Assembly: GCA_905199855.1 (NCBI GenBank) | Contig: CAJKHY010000008.1 | Span: forward strand, 1 to 37,685 | DNA from: an uncultured Clostridium sp. | Lineage (GTDB): Bacteria > Bacillota_I > Bacilli_A > RF39 > UBA660 | DNA length: 37,685 nucleotides | Direction: 5' to 3' | Shown here: in pieces, positions 8,168 to 16,990 of the stretch | How positions within the stretch are numbered: position 1 is the first letter of the stretch | Layout of the letters: every line of letters begins with the position of its first letter | The notes under the pieces: generated by a model | What the model was told of the DNA's origin: nothing | The model's input: the letters and a program-made list of their open reading frames with translations, nothing else | Database searches by the model: none | Made by a program: the position numbers and the translations under genes

Positions 8168-9001
8168 ATGGCTATTAAAAATTATAAGTCTATAACTAAT
8201 GGACTAAGAGGTAAAAGTACTTTAGATAATACAGATATTACTAAAAAAACACCTGAAAAAAGTTTGTTAGTTACCAAAAGTAAGACAACAGGTCGTAATA
8301 ATAAAGGACAAATTACTATAAGACATCGTGGTGGTGGAGTAAAAAGAAAATATCGTTTAGTTGATTTCAAAAGAATTAAAGACGATATCACTGCTATCGT
8401 TGCTAGTATTGAATATGATCCAAATAGAAGTGCAAATATTGCTTTAATTAATTATAAAGATGGTGTTAAAAGTTACATCATTGCTCCAAAAGGATTAAAA
8501 GTTGGGGATATCGTTGTCAGTGGTAAACAAACTGATGTAAAAATAGGAAATACAATGGAAATTATGAATATTCCTGTTGGTACAGTTATTCATAATGTTG
8601 AATTAAGACCTGGTAAAGGTGGACAATTAGCAAGAAGTGCTGGTAATTCTGCTCAAATACTTGGCCGTGAAGGCAAATATGTTTTAATAAGACTTGGTAG
8701 TGGAGAAACAAGAAAAATACTTGGTACTTGTCGTGCTACTATTGGTGTTGTTGGAAATGAAGATTACGAACTAGTTAATATTGGTAAAGCAGGTCGTACA
8801 CGCCACATGGGTATTAGACCTACTGTTCGTGGTTCTGTTATGAACCCTAATGATCACCCACACGGTGGTGGTGAAGGTAGAGCTCCAATCGGTAGAAGTG
8901 GACCAATGACTCCATGGGGTAAACCAGCTCTAGGACTTAAGACTAGAAAAAATAAAAAAGCATCAAATAAATTTATCGTAACACGTCGTAAGAAAAAATA
9001 A
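8168..9001 (+). CDS. rplB: 50S ribosomal protein L2
   Basis: 277 residues, full length. Needed for subunit joining and peptidyl transferase activity. GQITIRHRGGGVKRKYR, the SH3-like middle and the C-terminal GVVMNP-type segment (GSVMNPNDHPHGGGEGRAPIGR), with the conserved His at the active site, are all seen. ATG after AAAGGAGG. rpsS follows 18 bases later. Confidence 0.98.
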   Translation: MAIKNYKSITNGLRGKSTLDNTDITKKTPEKSLLVTKSKTTGRNNKGQITIRHRGGGVKRKYRLVDFKRIKDDITAIVASIEYDPNRSANIALINYKDGVKSYIIAPKGLKVGDIVVSGKQTDVKIGNTMEIMNIPVGTVIHNVELRPGKGGQLARSAGNSAQILGREGKYVLIRLGSGETRKILGTCRATIGVVGNEDYELVNIGKAGRTRHMGIRPTVRGSVMNPNDHPHGGGEGRAPIGRSGPMTPWGKPALGLKTRKNKKASNKFIVTRRKKK

Positions 9002-9019
9002 AGAAAGGATTGATTAGAA

Positions 9020-9298
9020 ATGGCAAGAAGCTTAAAAAAAGGACCTTTTGCAGATGAAAGTCTACTAAAAAAGGTTAAAGTTTTAAATGAAAATGGAAAA
9101 AAGGAAGTTATTAAGACTTGGTCCCGTCGTTCAACAATTTATCCTGATTTTATTGGACATACTTTTGCTGTACATAACGGTAAAGAATTTATACCAGTAT
9201 ATGTAACAGAAGATATGGTTGGTCATAAGCTTGGAGAATTTTCATTAACTCGTAAATGTGGTGGCCACGGCGCGGATAAGGATAAAAACAAGAAATAA
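9020..9298 (+). CDS. rpsS: 30S ribosomal protein S19
   Basis: 92 residues, typical. Head protein that contacts S13 and the A-site tRNA. MARSLKKGPF and TWSRRSTIYPDFIGHTFAVHNG are diagnostic. The ribosome site (AAGGA) is weaker than its neighbours'. Confidence 0.97.
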   Translation: MARSLKKGPFADESLLKKVKVLNENGKKEVIKTWSRRSTIYPDFIGHTFAVHNGKEFIPVYVTEDMVGHKLGEFSLTRKCGGHGADKDKNKK

Positions 9299-9318
9299 CT
9301 TAGTGTAGGAGGAATACA

Positions 9319-9657
9319 ATGGAAACTATCGCAAAAGCTAAAATGATTAGAATTGCCCCTCGTAAAACTCGTTTAGTTATTAATCTAATTAGAGGAAAAA
9401 ACGTTAATGATGCTTTGGCAATTTTAGAAAATCAAAATCAAAAAGCGGCTCTAATACTTAAAAAAGTATTAAATTCTGCAACCTCAAATGCCGTGAATAA
9501 TAATAAATTAGATGTAAATAATTTATATGTAAAAACTTGTTATGTTGATGAAGGACCAGTTTTAAAAAGAGCCAAGATGGACTCAAGAGGTCATGTTGGT
9601 AGAAATGATCATAAATTAAGTCATATAACAATTATATTAGATGAAAGGCAGAAGTAA
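9319..9657 (+). CDS. rplV: 50S ribosomal protein L22
   Basis: 112 residues. Binds 23S rRNA and its hairpin lines the exit tunnel. RIAPRKTRLVINLIRGKNV and the C-terminal hairpin (RAKMDSRGHVGRNDHKLSHITI) are present; the tip of the hairpin differs from the common GRAxxI form by RGHVGRNDHK. ATG after AGGAGG. The gap to rpsC is only 10 bases. Confidence 0.95.
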   Translation: METIAKAKMIRIAPRKTRLVINLIRGKNVNDALAILENQNQKAALILKKVLNSATSNAVNNNKLDVNNLYVKTCYVDEGPVLKRAKMDSRGHVGRNDHKLSHITIILDERQK

Positions 9658-9667
9658 GGAGGATTTT

Positions 9668-10342
9668 ATGGGACAAAAAGTAAGTCCAAATGGACTTAGA
9701 TTAGGTATTAATAAAGATTGGCAATCAAAATGGTATGCCAACAGTAACGATGTACCTAAATATTTAATGAATGATGTAGAAATTCGTAAATATTTATTTT
9801 CCAAATATAAAGATGCTGGAATTGCTAGTATCGTTATTGAAAGAAATAAAAAAAGAACAGAAGTATTTATACACGCCTCTAAACCTGGTATTATAATTGG
9901 TCAAAATGGTAAAGAAATCGAAGAAACTAAGAAGAAAATCAAAAAACTTGTTGGTGAAGAAGTTCAAATTACTATCGTTGAAGTTAAGAACCCAGATTTA
10001 GTTGCTCAGTTAGTAGCGGACACTATCGCACATAACATTGAAAATCGTGTATCATTTAGAGTAGCACAAAAGAAAGCTATTAGAAATACTATGAAAGCAG
10101 GAGCAAAAGGAATTAAAACTTTAGTATCTGGACGTTTAGGTGGCGCTGATATTGCTCGTGGTGAAGGTTATAGTGAAGGAACAACTCCATTACATACCTT
10201 AAGAGCGGATATTGACTACGCTACTAGTGAAGCTGATACTACTTATGGTAAAATCGGTGTTAAAGTTTGGATATATAAAGGCGAAATTCTTTCCTCAAAG
10301 AACAAGGGAGGTAATTTAAATGCTAATTCCAAAAAGAACTAA
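9668..10342 (+). CDS. rpsC: 30S ribosomal protein S3
   Basis: 224 residues. mRNA entry-channel protein with helicase activity. GQKVSPNGLRLGI, the KH domain GxxG (IIGQNGKEIEE) and the C-terminal SGRLGGADIARGEGYSEGTTPLHTLRADIDY are all present. Start chosen at ATG 9668 after AAGGAGG; an in-frame ATG at 9641 lies in rplV and lacks a site. The end overlaps rplP by 23 bases. Confidence 0.97.
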   Translation: MGQKVSPNGLRLGINKDWQSKWYANSNDVPKYLMNDVEIRKYLFSKYKDAGIASIVIERNKKRTEVFIHASKPGIIIGQNGKEIEETKKKIKKLVGEEVQITIVEVKNPDLVAQLVADTIAHNIENRVSFRVAQKKAIRNTMKAGAKGIKTLVSGRLGGADIARGEGYSEGTTPLHTLRADIDYATSEADTTYGKIGVKVWIYKGEILSSKNKGGNLNANSKKN

Positions 10343-10748
10343 ACATAGAAAAACGTTTCGTATTAGATATGATGGAAAAGCAAAAGGTAATACTGAATTA
10401 CATTTTGGTGAATATGGTCTAATGGCCAAAGAAGGTGCGTGGATCACAGCTCAACAAATTGAAGCTGCCCGTGTTGCTATGACTAGATATATGAAACGTG
10501 GTGGTAAAGTATGGGTAAACATTTTCCCTCATTTATCACTAACTAAAAAACCTTTAGAAACCCGTCAAGGTAAAGGTAAAGGTAACCCTGAAGTATGGGT
10601 AGCCGTAGTTAAAGAAGGTAAAATTATGTTTGAAGTAGCGGGTGTTGATGAAGCAACAGCGCGTGAAGCATTAAGACTTGCAATGCATAAGTTACCAATT
10701 AAATGTAAGTTTGTTAAAAAAGAAAGTGGTGTTAACAATGAAGGCTAA
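10320..10748 (+). CDS. rplP: 50S ribosomal protein L16
   Basis: 142 residues, typical. Organises the A-site region of the 50S subunit. MLIPKRTKHRK, GAWITAQQIEAARVAMTRYMKRGGKVW and the arginine-rich loop around KPLETRQGKGKG are diagnostic. Starts inside the end of rpsC (23-base overlap) with GGGAGG 7 bases upstream; ends overlapping rpmC by 11 bases. Confidence 0.97.
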   Translation: MLIPKRTKHRKTFRIRYDGKAKGNTELHFGEYGLMAKEGAWITAQQIEAARVAMTRYMKRGGKVWVNIFPHLSLTKKPLETRQGKGKGNPEVWVAVVKEGKIMFEVAGVDEATAREALRLAMHKLPIKCKFVKKESGVNNEG

Positions 10749-10932
10749 TGAAGTAAGAAAAATGACCACAGAAGAAATTATTAAGAAAATAGAAGAATCT
10801 AAAGAAGAGTTATTCAATCTACGTTTCAAACAAGCAACAGGTACTTTAGAAAAACCTGCAAGATTAAATGAACTTAGAAAAGATGTTGCTAGAATGAAAA
10901 CAATTCTTAAAGAACGCGAGATTAATGGGTAA
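10738..10932 (+). CDS. rpmC: 50S ribosomal protein L29
   Basis: 64 residues, two-helix protein near the tunnel exit. MKANEVRKMTTEEI and the ending LRKDVARMKTILKERE fit L29. The start is ATG 10738 inside the end of rplP; an upstream in-frame ATG (10678) is deep in rplP. No strong ribosome site is visible (GAAAGTGGT), so coupling to rplP translation is likely. Confidence 0.95.
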   Translation: MKANEVRKMTTEEIIKKIEESKEELFNLRFKQATGTLEKPARLNELRKDVARMKTILKEREING

Positions 10933-10944
10933 GGAGGAAAAAAT

Positions 10945-11202
10945 ATGAACGAAAATAGAAGAGAAATAATAGGTATTGTTGTAAGTGATAAAGCTGATAA
11001 AACAATTACTGTTAAAGTTGAAACTTATAAAAAAGACCCATTATATGGAAAACGTGTTAAATATTCTAAAAAATATACAGCTCATGATGAGGATAATATT
11101 GCCAAAGTTGGTGATAAAGTTAGATTAGTAGCAACTAGACCATTATCAAAAACTAAAAGATTTAATTTAGTCGAAGTAATTGAAAAGGCTGTAATTCTAT
11201 AA
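10945..11202 (+). CDS. rpsQ: 30S ribosomal protein S17
   Basis: 85 residues, typical OB-fold 16S rRNA binder. GIVVSDKADKTITVKVE and HDEDNIAKVGDKVRLVATRPLSKTKRF are diagnostic. ATG after AAGGAGG. Confidence 0.97.
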   Translation: MNENRREIIGIVVSDKADKTITVKVETYKKDPLYGKRVKYSKKYTAHDEDNIAKVGDKVRLVATRPLSKTKRFNLVEVIEKAVIL

Positions 11203-11229
11203 TCTCTTTAGTTGGAAGGAGGAAAAACT

Positions 11230-11598
11230 ATGGTACAACAGGAAACTCGTTTAAAAGTAGCGGATAATTCTGGTGCTCGTGAATTACTTGTAATTAGAGT
11301 ATTAGGTGGAAGTAAAGTAAAAACTGCCAATATCGGTGATATCGTTGTTGGTACTGTTAAGAAAGCAATCCCAAATGGAACTATACCAAAAGGTAAAGTA
11401 GTAAAAGCTGTAATTGTTAGAAGTAAGTTTGGGGTAAAAAGAGAAGACGGAAGTTATATCAAGTTTGATGATAATGCATGCGTTATTATTAAAGATGATA
11501 AATCTCCAGTTGGAACTCGTGTTTTAGGTCCAGTAGCACGTGAACTTAGAGATAAAGACTTTATGAAGATTATAAGTCTTGCTAAAGAAGTGTTATAG
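11230..11598 (+). CDS. rplN: 50S ribosomal protein L14
   Basis: 122 residues, exactly the usual length from ATG 11230. Forms an intersubunit bridge and the docking site for the silencing factor RsfS. MVQQETRLKVADNSGARELL is diagnostic. The start is preceded by GGAAGGAGG; a GTG-like start 18 bases earlier would include the ribosome site and is rejected. Confidence 0.97.
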   Translation: MVQQETRLKVADNSGARELLVIRVLGGSKVKTANIGDIVVGTVKKAIPNGTIPKGKVVKAVIVRSKFGVKREDGSYIKFDDNACVIIKDDKSPVGTRVLGPVARELRDKDFMKIISLAKEVL

Positions 11599-11622
11599 GA
11601 TATCGAAAGTGAGGGTATTTAA

Positions 11623-11919
11623 GTGAAACTAAAAAAAGGTGATAAAGTTGTTGTTATTGCTGGATCTAATAAAGGAAAAGAAGGCATAATTAACAAAATA
11701 CTAGATAATAAAGTTATTGTTGAAGGTGTTAACATTGTTAAGAAACATTTAAAACCAAAAAATAATAATGGAAATGGTGAAATTGTCGAAAGAGAAGCAC
11801 CAATTCATGTATCTAATGTAAAATTAATTGAAAATAAAAAGAAAGAAACAAAAGAAAAGTCTAAGAAAACTGAGAAAAAAGCTGAAGTAAAAGCAAAAAA
11901 ATCAGTTAAGAAAGACTAA
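11623..11919 (+). CDS. rplX: 50S ribosomal protein L24
   Basis: 98 residues, GTG start after GAGGG. Early assembly protein of the 50S subunit. The KOW motif (KLKKGDKVVVIAGSNKGKEGIINKI) is clear. The last 25 residues are an almost pure Lys/Glu tail. The weak site and GTG may lower its translation relative to neighbours, though coupling could offset this. Confidence 0.95.
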   Translation: MKLKKGDKVVVIAGSNKGKEGIINKILDNKVIVEGVNIVKKHLKPKNNNGNGEIVEREAPIHVSNVKLIENKKKETKEKSKKTEKKAEVKAKKSVKKD

Positions 11920-11937
11920 TGAAGGAGTGTGTTTATA

Positions 11938-12477
11938 ATGAACCGCCTAAAAGAAAAATATAGTAAGGAAGTTGTTCCTAAATTAGTTAGTAAACATAAT
12001 TATGAAACAGTTATGTTGGTACCTAAAATAGATAAAATAGTTATTAATATGGGTGTTGGTGATGCTTTACAAAATAGTAAACTATTAGAAGCAGCAATGA
12101 ACGATCTTGAACAAATAACAGGATTAAAACCAGTACCAACAAAAGCTAAGAAATCTATATCATCATTTAAATTAAGAGAAGGTCAAGTAATTGGTTGTAA
12201 AGTAACTCTAAGAGGAGAAAAAATGTATAACTTCTTAGATAAATTAATCAATGTTGTACTTCCTCGTGTAAGAGATTTTAGAGGATTATCTCCAAAATCA
12301 TTTGATGGTAGAGGTAACTATACAATTGGTTTAAAAGAACAATTAATATTTCCAGAAATAGAATTTGATAATGTTGTTAAGGTTCGTGGGATGGATGTAG
12401 TTATCGTAACAACTGCAAAAACTAATGAAGAAGCTTATGACTTATTAGATGAACTTGGAGTTCCTTTTAGGAAGTAA
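11938..12477 (+). CDS. rplE: 50S ribosomal protein L5
   Basis: 179 residues, typical. Binds 5S rRNA and the P-site tRNA. KIDKIVINMGVGDA, KPVPTKAKKSISSFKLREG and the FPEIEFDNVVKVRGMDVVIVTTAKT end are diagnostic. ATG 11938 follows GAAGGAG; an earlier start at 11929 is too close to that site. Confidence 0.97.
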   Translation: MNRLKEKYSKEVVPKLVSKHNYETVMLVPKIDKIVINMGVGDALQNSKLLEAAMNDLEQITGLKPVPTKAKKSISSFKLREGQVIGCKVTLRGEKMYNFLDKLINVVLPRVRDFRGLSPKSFDGRGNYTIGLKEQLIFPEIEFDNVVKVRGMDVVIVTTAKTNEEAYDLLDELGVPFRK

Positions 12478-12496
12478 CCTTATTAAGGAGGATTTT

Positions 12497-12682
12497 ATGG
12501 CAAAAAAAAGCATGATTTTAAAAAATCAAAAAGAACCAAAATTTAAAGTTAGAAAATATACTCGTTGCCAAATATGTGGACGTCCACATGCTGTCATGAG
12601 TAAGTTTGGTATCTGCCGTATTTGTTTTAGAGAATTAGCGTATAAAGGACAAATACCAGGTGTCAAAAAATCAAGTTGGTAA
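12497..12682 (+). CDS. rpsN: 30S ribosomal protein S14, type Z (zinc-binding)
   Basis: 61 residues, the short form with four cysteines: CQIC and CRIC, 12 residues apart, around RPHAVMSKFGI. This C+ form needs zinc; many Firmicutes keep a zinc-free copy elsewhere, not seen here. ATG follows AAGGAGG. Confidence 0.96.
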   Translation: MAKKSMILKNQKEPKFKVRKYTRCQICGRPHAVMSKFGICRICFRELAYKGQIPGVKKSSW

Positions 12683-12705
12683 AAAACGGAAGGAGGAATT
12701 CAATT

Positions 12706-13104
12706 ATGTTAGTTACAGACCCAATTGCAGATATGTTAACTAGAATTCGTAACGCCAATACAATGCGTTATAAAAATGTAGAAGTACCAGCTTCAAAAAT
12801 GAAATTAGAAATAGCAAAAATATTAAAAGAAGAAGGCTTTATCGAAGATTTCAAAAGTGAAAAGGGAGATAAAGAAAATATGTTAGTATTAACTTTAAAA
12901 TATGGACCTAATAAAGAAAGAGTTATTACAGGATTAAAACGTATTTCTAAACCAGGATTACGTGTATATGCTAAAGTTGATGAGATTCCTAGAGTTTTAA
13001 ATGGACTTGGAATTGCCATTGTTTCTACACCAAAAGGAGTTATGACAGATAAAAAAGCTCGTCAAAACTGTGTTGGTGGAGAAGTGCTTGCATACATTTG
13101 GTAA
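12706..13104 (+). CDS. rpsH: 30S ribosomal protein S8
   Basis: 132 residues, typical. Central-domain 16S rRNA binder; a known repressor of the spc operon in enteric bacteria. DPIADMLTRIRNANTMRYKNVEVPASKMK and the ending STPKGVMTDKKARQNCVGGEVLAYIW are diagnostic. ATG after GAAGGAGG. Confidence 0.97.
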   Translation: MLVTDPIADMLTRIRNANTMRYKNVEVPASKMKLEIAKILKEEGFIEDFKSEKGDKENMLVLTLKYGPNKERVITGLKRISKPGLRVYAKVDEIPRVLNGLGIAIVSTPKGVMTDKKARQNCVGGEVLAYIW

Positions 13105-13128
13105 TAATTAAAATAAGGAGGTGTAAAT

Positions 13129-13668
13129 ATGAGTCGTATTGGAAAAAGAACAGTTACAATACCAGAAAATGTTAATGTTGATATATTAGATAAAAAATTA
13201 GTTGTTAAAGGACCAAAGGGTGAATTATCACTAGATTTAGTAGATGGAATAAAAATAAATGTTGAAGGCAATGCTTTAACAGTAGAAATGACTAAAAATG
13301 ATAAATTTACTCATGCCATGCAAGGTACTACTAATGCCAACATTAGGAACATGATTGAAGGAGTTACTAATGGTTATAGTAAGAATCTTGAAATAGTGGG
13401 TGTTGGTTATCGTTTTAACCCAAAAGGTGATGTTTTAACAATAAGTGCAGGATATTCTCATCCAGTAAATTTAGACGTTCCTAAAGGGCTTCAAATTAAA
13501 GGTATTAGTAATACTGAAATCGAAGTATCAGGAATTGATAAACAATTAGTAGGAGAATTTTGTGCAAATATAAGAAAAGTAAGACAACCTGAACCATATA
13601 AAGGTAAAGGTATTCGTTATAAAGGCGAACATATCCGTCGTAAAGAAGGAAAGAAAGCCTCTAAATAA
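13129..13668 (+). CDS. rplF: 50S ribosomal protein L6
   Basis: 179 residues, typical. Near the GTPase-factor binding site. MSRIGKRTVTIPENV and the C-terminal VRQPEPYKGKGIRYKGEHIRRKEGKKA are diagnostic. ATG after AAGGAGG. Confidence 0.97.
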   Translation: MSRIGKRTVTIPENVNVDILDKKLVVKGPKGELSLDLVDGIKINVEGNALTVEMTKNDKFTHAMQGTTNANIRNMIEGVTNGYSKNLEIVGVGYRFNPKGDVLTISAGYSHPVNLDVPKGLQIKGISNTEIEVSGIDKQLVGEFCANIRKVRQPEPYKGKGIRYKGEHIRRKEGKKASK

Positions 13669-13689
13669 TAAGTAAAGGAGAGTATACTT

Positions 13690-14052
13690 ATGATTAAAAA
13701 AACATCAAGAAATGAAATGCGTGTTATTAGACATAAAAGAATAAGAGAAAATCTAAGTGGAACAAGTGAAAAACCTAGATTATCAGTATTTAGATCTAAT
13801 GCTAATATTTCAGCTCAAATCATTGATGATACTAAAGGTGTTACCTTAGTTAGTGCTTCTAGTTTAGAAAAAGAATTAAATATCAAAAATGGAGGAAACA
13901 TTGAAGCCGCTAAAGTAATTGGAGCAGAAATTGCAAAACGCGCAAAAAGTAAAAAAATTAATGAAGTTGTTTTTGATAGAGGGGGCTACCTTTATCATGG
14001 ACGTGTTGCAGCTTTAGCAGAAGCAGCACGTGAAAACGGCTTAAAGTTCTAA
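13690..14052 (+). CDS. rplR: 50S ribosomal protein L18
   Basis: 120 residues, typical. Binds 5S rRNA with L5. KPRLSVFRSNANISAQIIDD and FDRGGYLYHGRVAALAEAARENGLKF are diagnostic. ATG after AAAGGAG. Confidence 0.97.
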   Translation: MIKKTSRNEMRVIRHKRIRENLSGTSEKPRLSVFRSNANISAQIIDDTKGVTLVSASSLEKELNIKNGGNIEAAKVIGAEIAKRAKSKKINEVVFDRGGYLYHGRVAALAEAARENGLKF

Positions 14053-14067
14053 TAAGGAGGAAAACTT

Positions 14068-14634
14068 ATGCAAGAAAATAATCAAGAGACATCAAAGAAA
14101 AACTTTAGACCACGAAAAAAACTTGATAATAAAGAAAGAAAAGATCAAGCAAAAAAAACTTTAGAAGAAAAAGTTATTACAGTTAATCGTGTTACTAAAG
14201 TTGTTAAAGGTGGTCGTCAATTTCGTTTTTCTGCTACAGTTGTAGTTGGAAATAGAAAAGGAAAAGTCGGACTTGGAACTGGTAAAGCTAAAGAAATGCC
14301 AGATGCAGTAAAAAAAGCAACCCAAGCTGCTACAAAAAATGTAATCAATGTTTCATTAATTGATAATCGTACTATTCCACATGAAATAACTATTAAAGAA
14401 GGAGCTGCTAAAGTACTTCTAAAGCCAGCTGCTGAAGGTACTGGTGTTAAAGCTGGAGGACCTGTAAGAGATGTTTTAGAATTAGCGGGTGTTAAAGATG
14501 TTTTATCTAAATCACTAGGTTCTAGTACTAAAATTAATATGGCTAGAGCAACATTAAAAGCATTACAAAGTCAAAGAACTGCAACTGAAATCGCGGCCCT
14601 AAGAGGTAAAGAAGAAAGTGAGATATTAAACTAA
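14068..14634 (+). CDS. rpsE: 30S ribosomal protein S5
   Basis: 188 residues, about 20 longer than usual because of a basic N-terminal extension (KKNFRPRKKLDNKERKDQ). Decoding-fidelity protein. The double-stranded RNA-binding domain (RVTKVVKGGRQFRFSATVVVGN) and the second domain (IPHEITIKEGAAKVLLKPAAEGTGVKAGG) are complete. The stop overlaps the start of rplO (TAATG). rpmD, usually next, is absent. Confidence 0.97.
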   Translation: MQENNQETSKKNFRPRKKLDNKERKDQAKKTLEEKVITVNRVTKVVKGGRQFRFSATVVVGNRKGKVGLGTGKAKEMPDAVKKATQAATKNVINVSLIDNRTIPHEITIKEGAAKVLLKPAAEGTGVKAGGPVRDVLELAGVKDVLSKSLGSSTKINMARATLKALQSQRTATEIAALRGKEESEILN

Positions 14635-15077
14635 TGAAATTACATGAATTAAAACCAAATGAAGGTTCAGTACAAACTAGAAAAAGAGTTGGCCGTGGAC
14701 CTGGTAGTGGACTTGGCAAAACAAGTGGTAAAGGACACAAAGGACAAAATGCTAGAAGTGGTGGAGGAGTAAGACCTGGATTTGAAGGAGGACAACTTCC
14801 ATTATTTAGACGTTTACCTAAAAGAGGATTCAATAATTATGAATTTAGAACTGAGTATGCAGTAGTTAATGTTGGTGATTTAAATGACTTTAAAGATGGC
14901 AGTGTTATCGAATTAAAGAATTTAAAAGAAAGTGGATTAGTAAAAAAAGAAAAAGATGGTATTAAAATACTTGGAAGTGGCGAATTAACTAAGAAATTAA
15001 CAGTTAAAGCTAACAAGTTTTCTAGTACTGCAAAAGAAAAAATAGAAAATGCCGGTGGGAAAATAGAGGTGATTTAG
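14634..15077 (+). CDS. rplO: 50S ribosomal protein L15
   Basis: 147 residues, typical. Late-assembly 23S rRNA binder. MKLHELKPNEGSVQTRKRVGRGPGSGLGKTSGKGHKG-type N-terminus and GFEGGQLPLFRRLPKRGF are diagnostic. Its ATG overlaps the rpsE stop by one base and no good ribosome site is visible, so translation probably depends on coupling. secY starts directly after the stop codon. Confidence 0.97.
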   Translation: MKLHELKPNEGSVQTRKRVGRGPGSGLGKTSGKGHKGQNARSGGGVRPGFEGGQLPLFRRLPKRGFNNYEFRTEYAVVNVGDLNDFKDGSVIELKNLKESGLVKKEKDGIKILGSGELTKKLTVKANKFSSTAKEKIENAGGKIEVI

Positions 15078-16331
15078 ATGTTTAAAAATCTCCGCCAAAT
15101 ATGGAATCCCAAAAATAAAGATATTAAAAAAAGAATTGGTTATACCTTATTTGCATTATTTATCTTTGCAATAGGTAATACCATTACTGTACCTGGGATG
15201 AAAGCTGTAGTAAAAGACTTAGGTTTCCTTGAATACCTAAATGCCATTTCAGGTGGTGGTTTGAAAAAATTTACAATATTTGGATTAGGAGTTATGCCTT
15301 ATATTTCTGCTTCAATCATAGTAAGTATTTTACAAATGGATATCATTCCATACTTTAGTGATTTAAAGAATGATGGAGCAAAAGGTAGACAAAAACTTAA
15401 CCAAATAACAAGATACTTAGGAATAATAATAGCATTTTTACAAGGATTGGCTATGGTATATGCCTTTGGTGGTAAGAATTTATCCACAATGGAAATAATG
15501 AAATCAAGTATCATTATGACCGCAGGAACATCATTTCTACTATGGCTTGGTGATAGAATTACCCAAAAAGGGCTTGGCAATGGAATATCATTAATAATCA
15601 TGGCAGGTATTATATCAACTGTACCAAAAATGTTTATCGATGCATTTAGTTCCTTAGTAATTGATAATTCATCATTATTAATAGGCATTGTATCATATGC
15701 TGTATTTGTAATAATATATTTATTATTAGTTGTAGCAATAGTCTTTGTCGAAGAAAGCGAAAGACGTATACCAATACAATATTCAAACCAAACAACAAGT
15801 GCTTATGGAGCTAAACAAACATATATCCCATTTAAGTTAAATTCAGCGGGAGTTATGCCAGTTATCTTAGCCTCAGCAGTAATATCTGTACCTGCATTTT
15901 TAGCAAGTATTATAAAAAAAGAAGGATTTACTTTATTTGTAGAAAAATATTTAACATATACAACCCCAGTAGGATTTATAGTATATATCTTACTAATATT
16001 TGTATTTGGTTTCTTCTACACAATATTACAAGCAAACCCTGAAGAATTATCTAAAAATCTAAATAAAAATGGAGGCTATATTCCAGGAATTAGACCAGGA
16101 AAAGAAACTACTACATACATAAAAACAGTCTTAAAAAGACTTACCCTAGTAGGAACTTCGTTCTTAGCTATTCTTGCGGGTTTACCAATAATATTCTCAG
16201 CCATTTCAAACCTACCTTCTAGTGTTAGTATAGGTGGAACAGGAATGCTAATTGTTATTGGAGTAGCCTTAGAAACATATAGACAATTAGAAAGTAGCCT
16301 AGTTAATAGAAACTATAAAGGTGGTAAATAA
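15078..16331 (+). CDS. secY: Protein translocase subunit SecY
   Basis: 417 residues, slightly shorter than the usual 430. Channel of the Sec translocon in the cytoplasmic membrane. The N-terminal amphipathic stretch and about ten membrane helices are seen; GLGVMPYISASI, LWLGDRITQKGLGNGISLIIMAGI, RRIPIQYSNQ and FFYTILQANPEELSKNLNKNGGYIPGIRPGK are conserved SecY segments. It abuts rplO with no gap and overlaps adk by one base, with GAGGTG upstream as ribosome site. Confidence 0.97.
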   Translation: MFKNLRQIWNPKNKDIKKRIGYTLFALFIFAIGNTITVPGMKAVVKDLGFLEYLNAISGGGLKKFTIFGLGVMPYISASIIVSILQMDIIPYFSDLKNDGAKGRQKLNQITRYLGIIIAFLQGLAMVYAFGGKNLSTMEIMKSSIIMTAGTSFLLWLGDRITQKGLGNGISLIIMAGIISTVPKMFIDAFSSLVIDNSSLLIGIVSYAVFVIIYLLLVVAIVFVEESERRIPIQYSNQTTSAYGAKQTYIPFKLNSAGVMPVILASAVISVPAFLASIIKKEGFTLFVEKYLTYTTPVGFIVYILLIFVFGFFYTILQANPEELSKNLNKNGGYIPGIRPGKETTTYIKTVLKRLTLVGTSFLAILAGLPIIFSAISNLPSSVSIGGTGMLIVIGVALETYRQLESSLVNRNYKGGK

Positions 16332-16990
16332 TGAATACCATATTCATTGCCCCACCTGCCGCAGGTAAAGGAACACAAGCTAAGTTACTTAGTGAAGAAT
16401 TTAATATACCTCATATCTCAACAGGTGATTTATTACGTGAAGAAGTTAATTTAGGGACAGAATTAGGTAATATAATCAAAGAAAAAATAGATAAAGGTGA
16501 GTTTGTAACTGATGATATCATTACCGAACTCTTAACTAGTCGATTAACAAAACCTGATTGTGATTATGGCTGTATCTTAGATGGATATCCTAGAAATATT
16601 ACACAAGCAAAATTACTTGAAGATATATTTGAAAAATTAGATAAAGAAATAGATAATGTATTATTTCTAGATATCGACTTAGACCTTGCAATAAAAAGAA
16701 TGCAAGGTAGAATAGTATGTCCTAAATGTGGAGCATCTTATAATATTAATAATGAAAGTTTAAAACCAAAAAAAGATGGAATATGTGATAAATGCGAAAC
16801 TGAGTTAGAAAAAAGAAATGATGATAACGAAGAAACATTTAAAAATAGATTTAATGTCTATTTAGACAAAACAAGTGAATTATTAGATTATTATGATAAA
16901 TTAGGATTACTTAAAAAAATAGAAATAAATGATTCTGACAGTGCGGCTGATACTTATTTAAAGATAAAGAAGGTAATTAACAATGATTAG
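16331..16990 (+). CDS. adk: Adenylate kinase (zinc-LID type)
   Basis: 219 residues. Converts ATP + AMP to 2 ADP. The nucleotide loop reads APPAAGKGTQ, where the family has GxPGxGKGT: two glycines are alanine here. AMP-site residues (STGDLLR, DGYPRN) are normal. The LID has CPKC..CDKC, a structural zinc site typical of Gram-positive kinases. It overlaps secY by 1 base and map by 8. The altered P-loop keeps the Gly-Lys-Gly-Thr core and is probably still active. Confidence 0.95.
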   Translation: MNTIFIAPPAAGKGTQAKLLSEEFNIPHISTGDLLREEVNLGTELGNIIKEKIDKGEFVTDDIITELLTSRLTKPDCDYGCILDGYPRNITQAKLLEDIFEKLDKEIDNVLFLDIDLDLAIKRMQGRIVCPKCGASYNINNESLKPKKDGICDKCETELEKRNDDNEETFKNRFNVYLDKTSELLDYYDKLGLLKKIEINDSDSAADTYLKIKKVINND

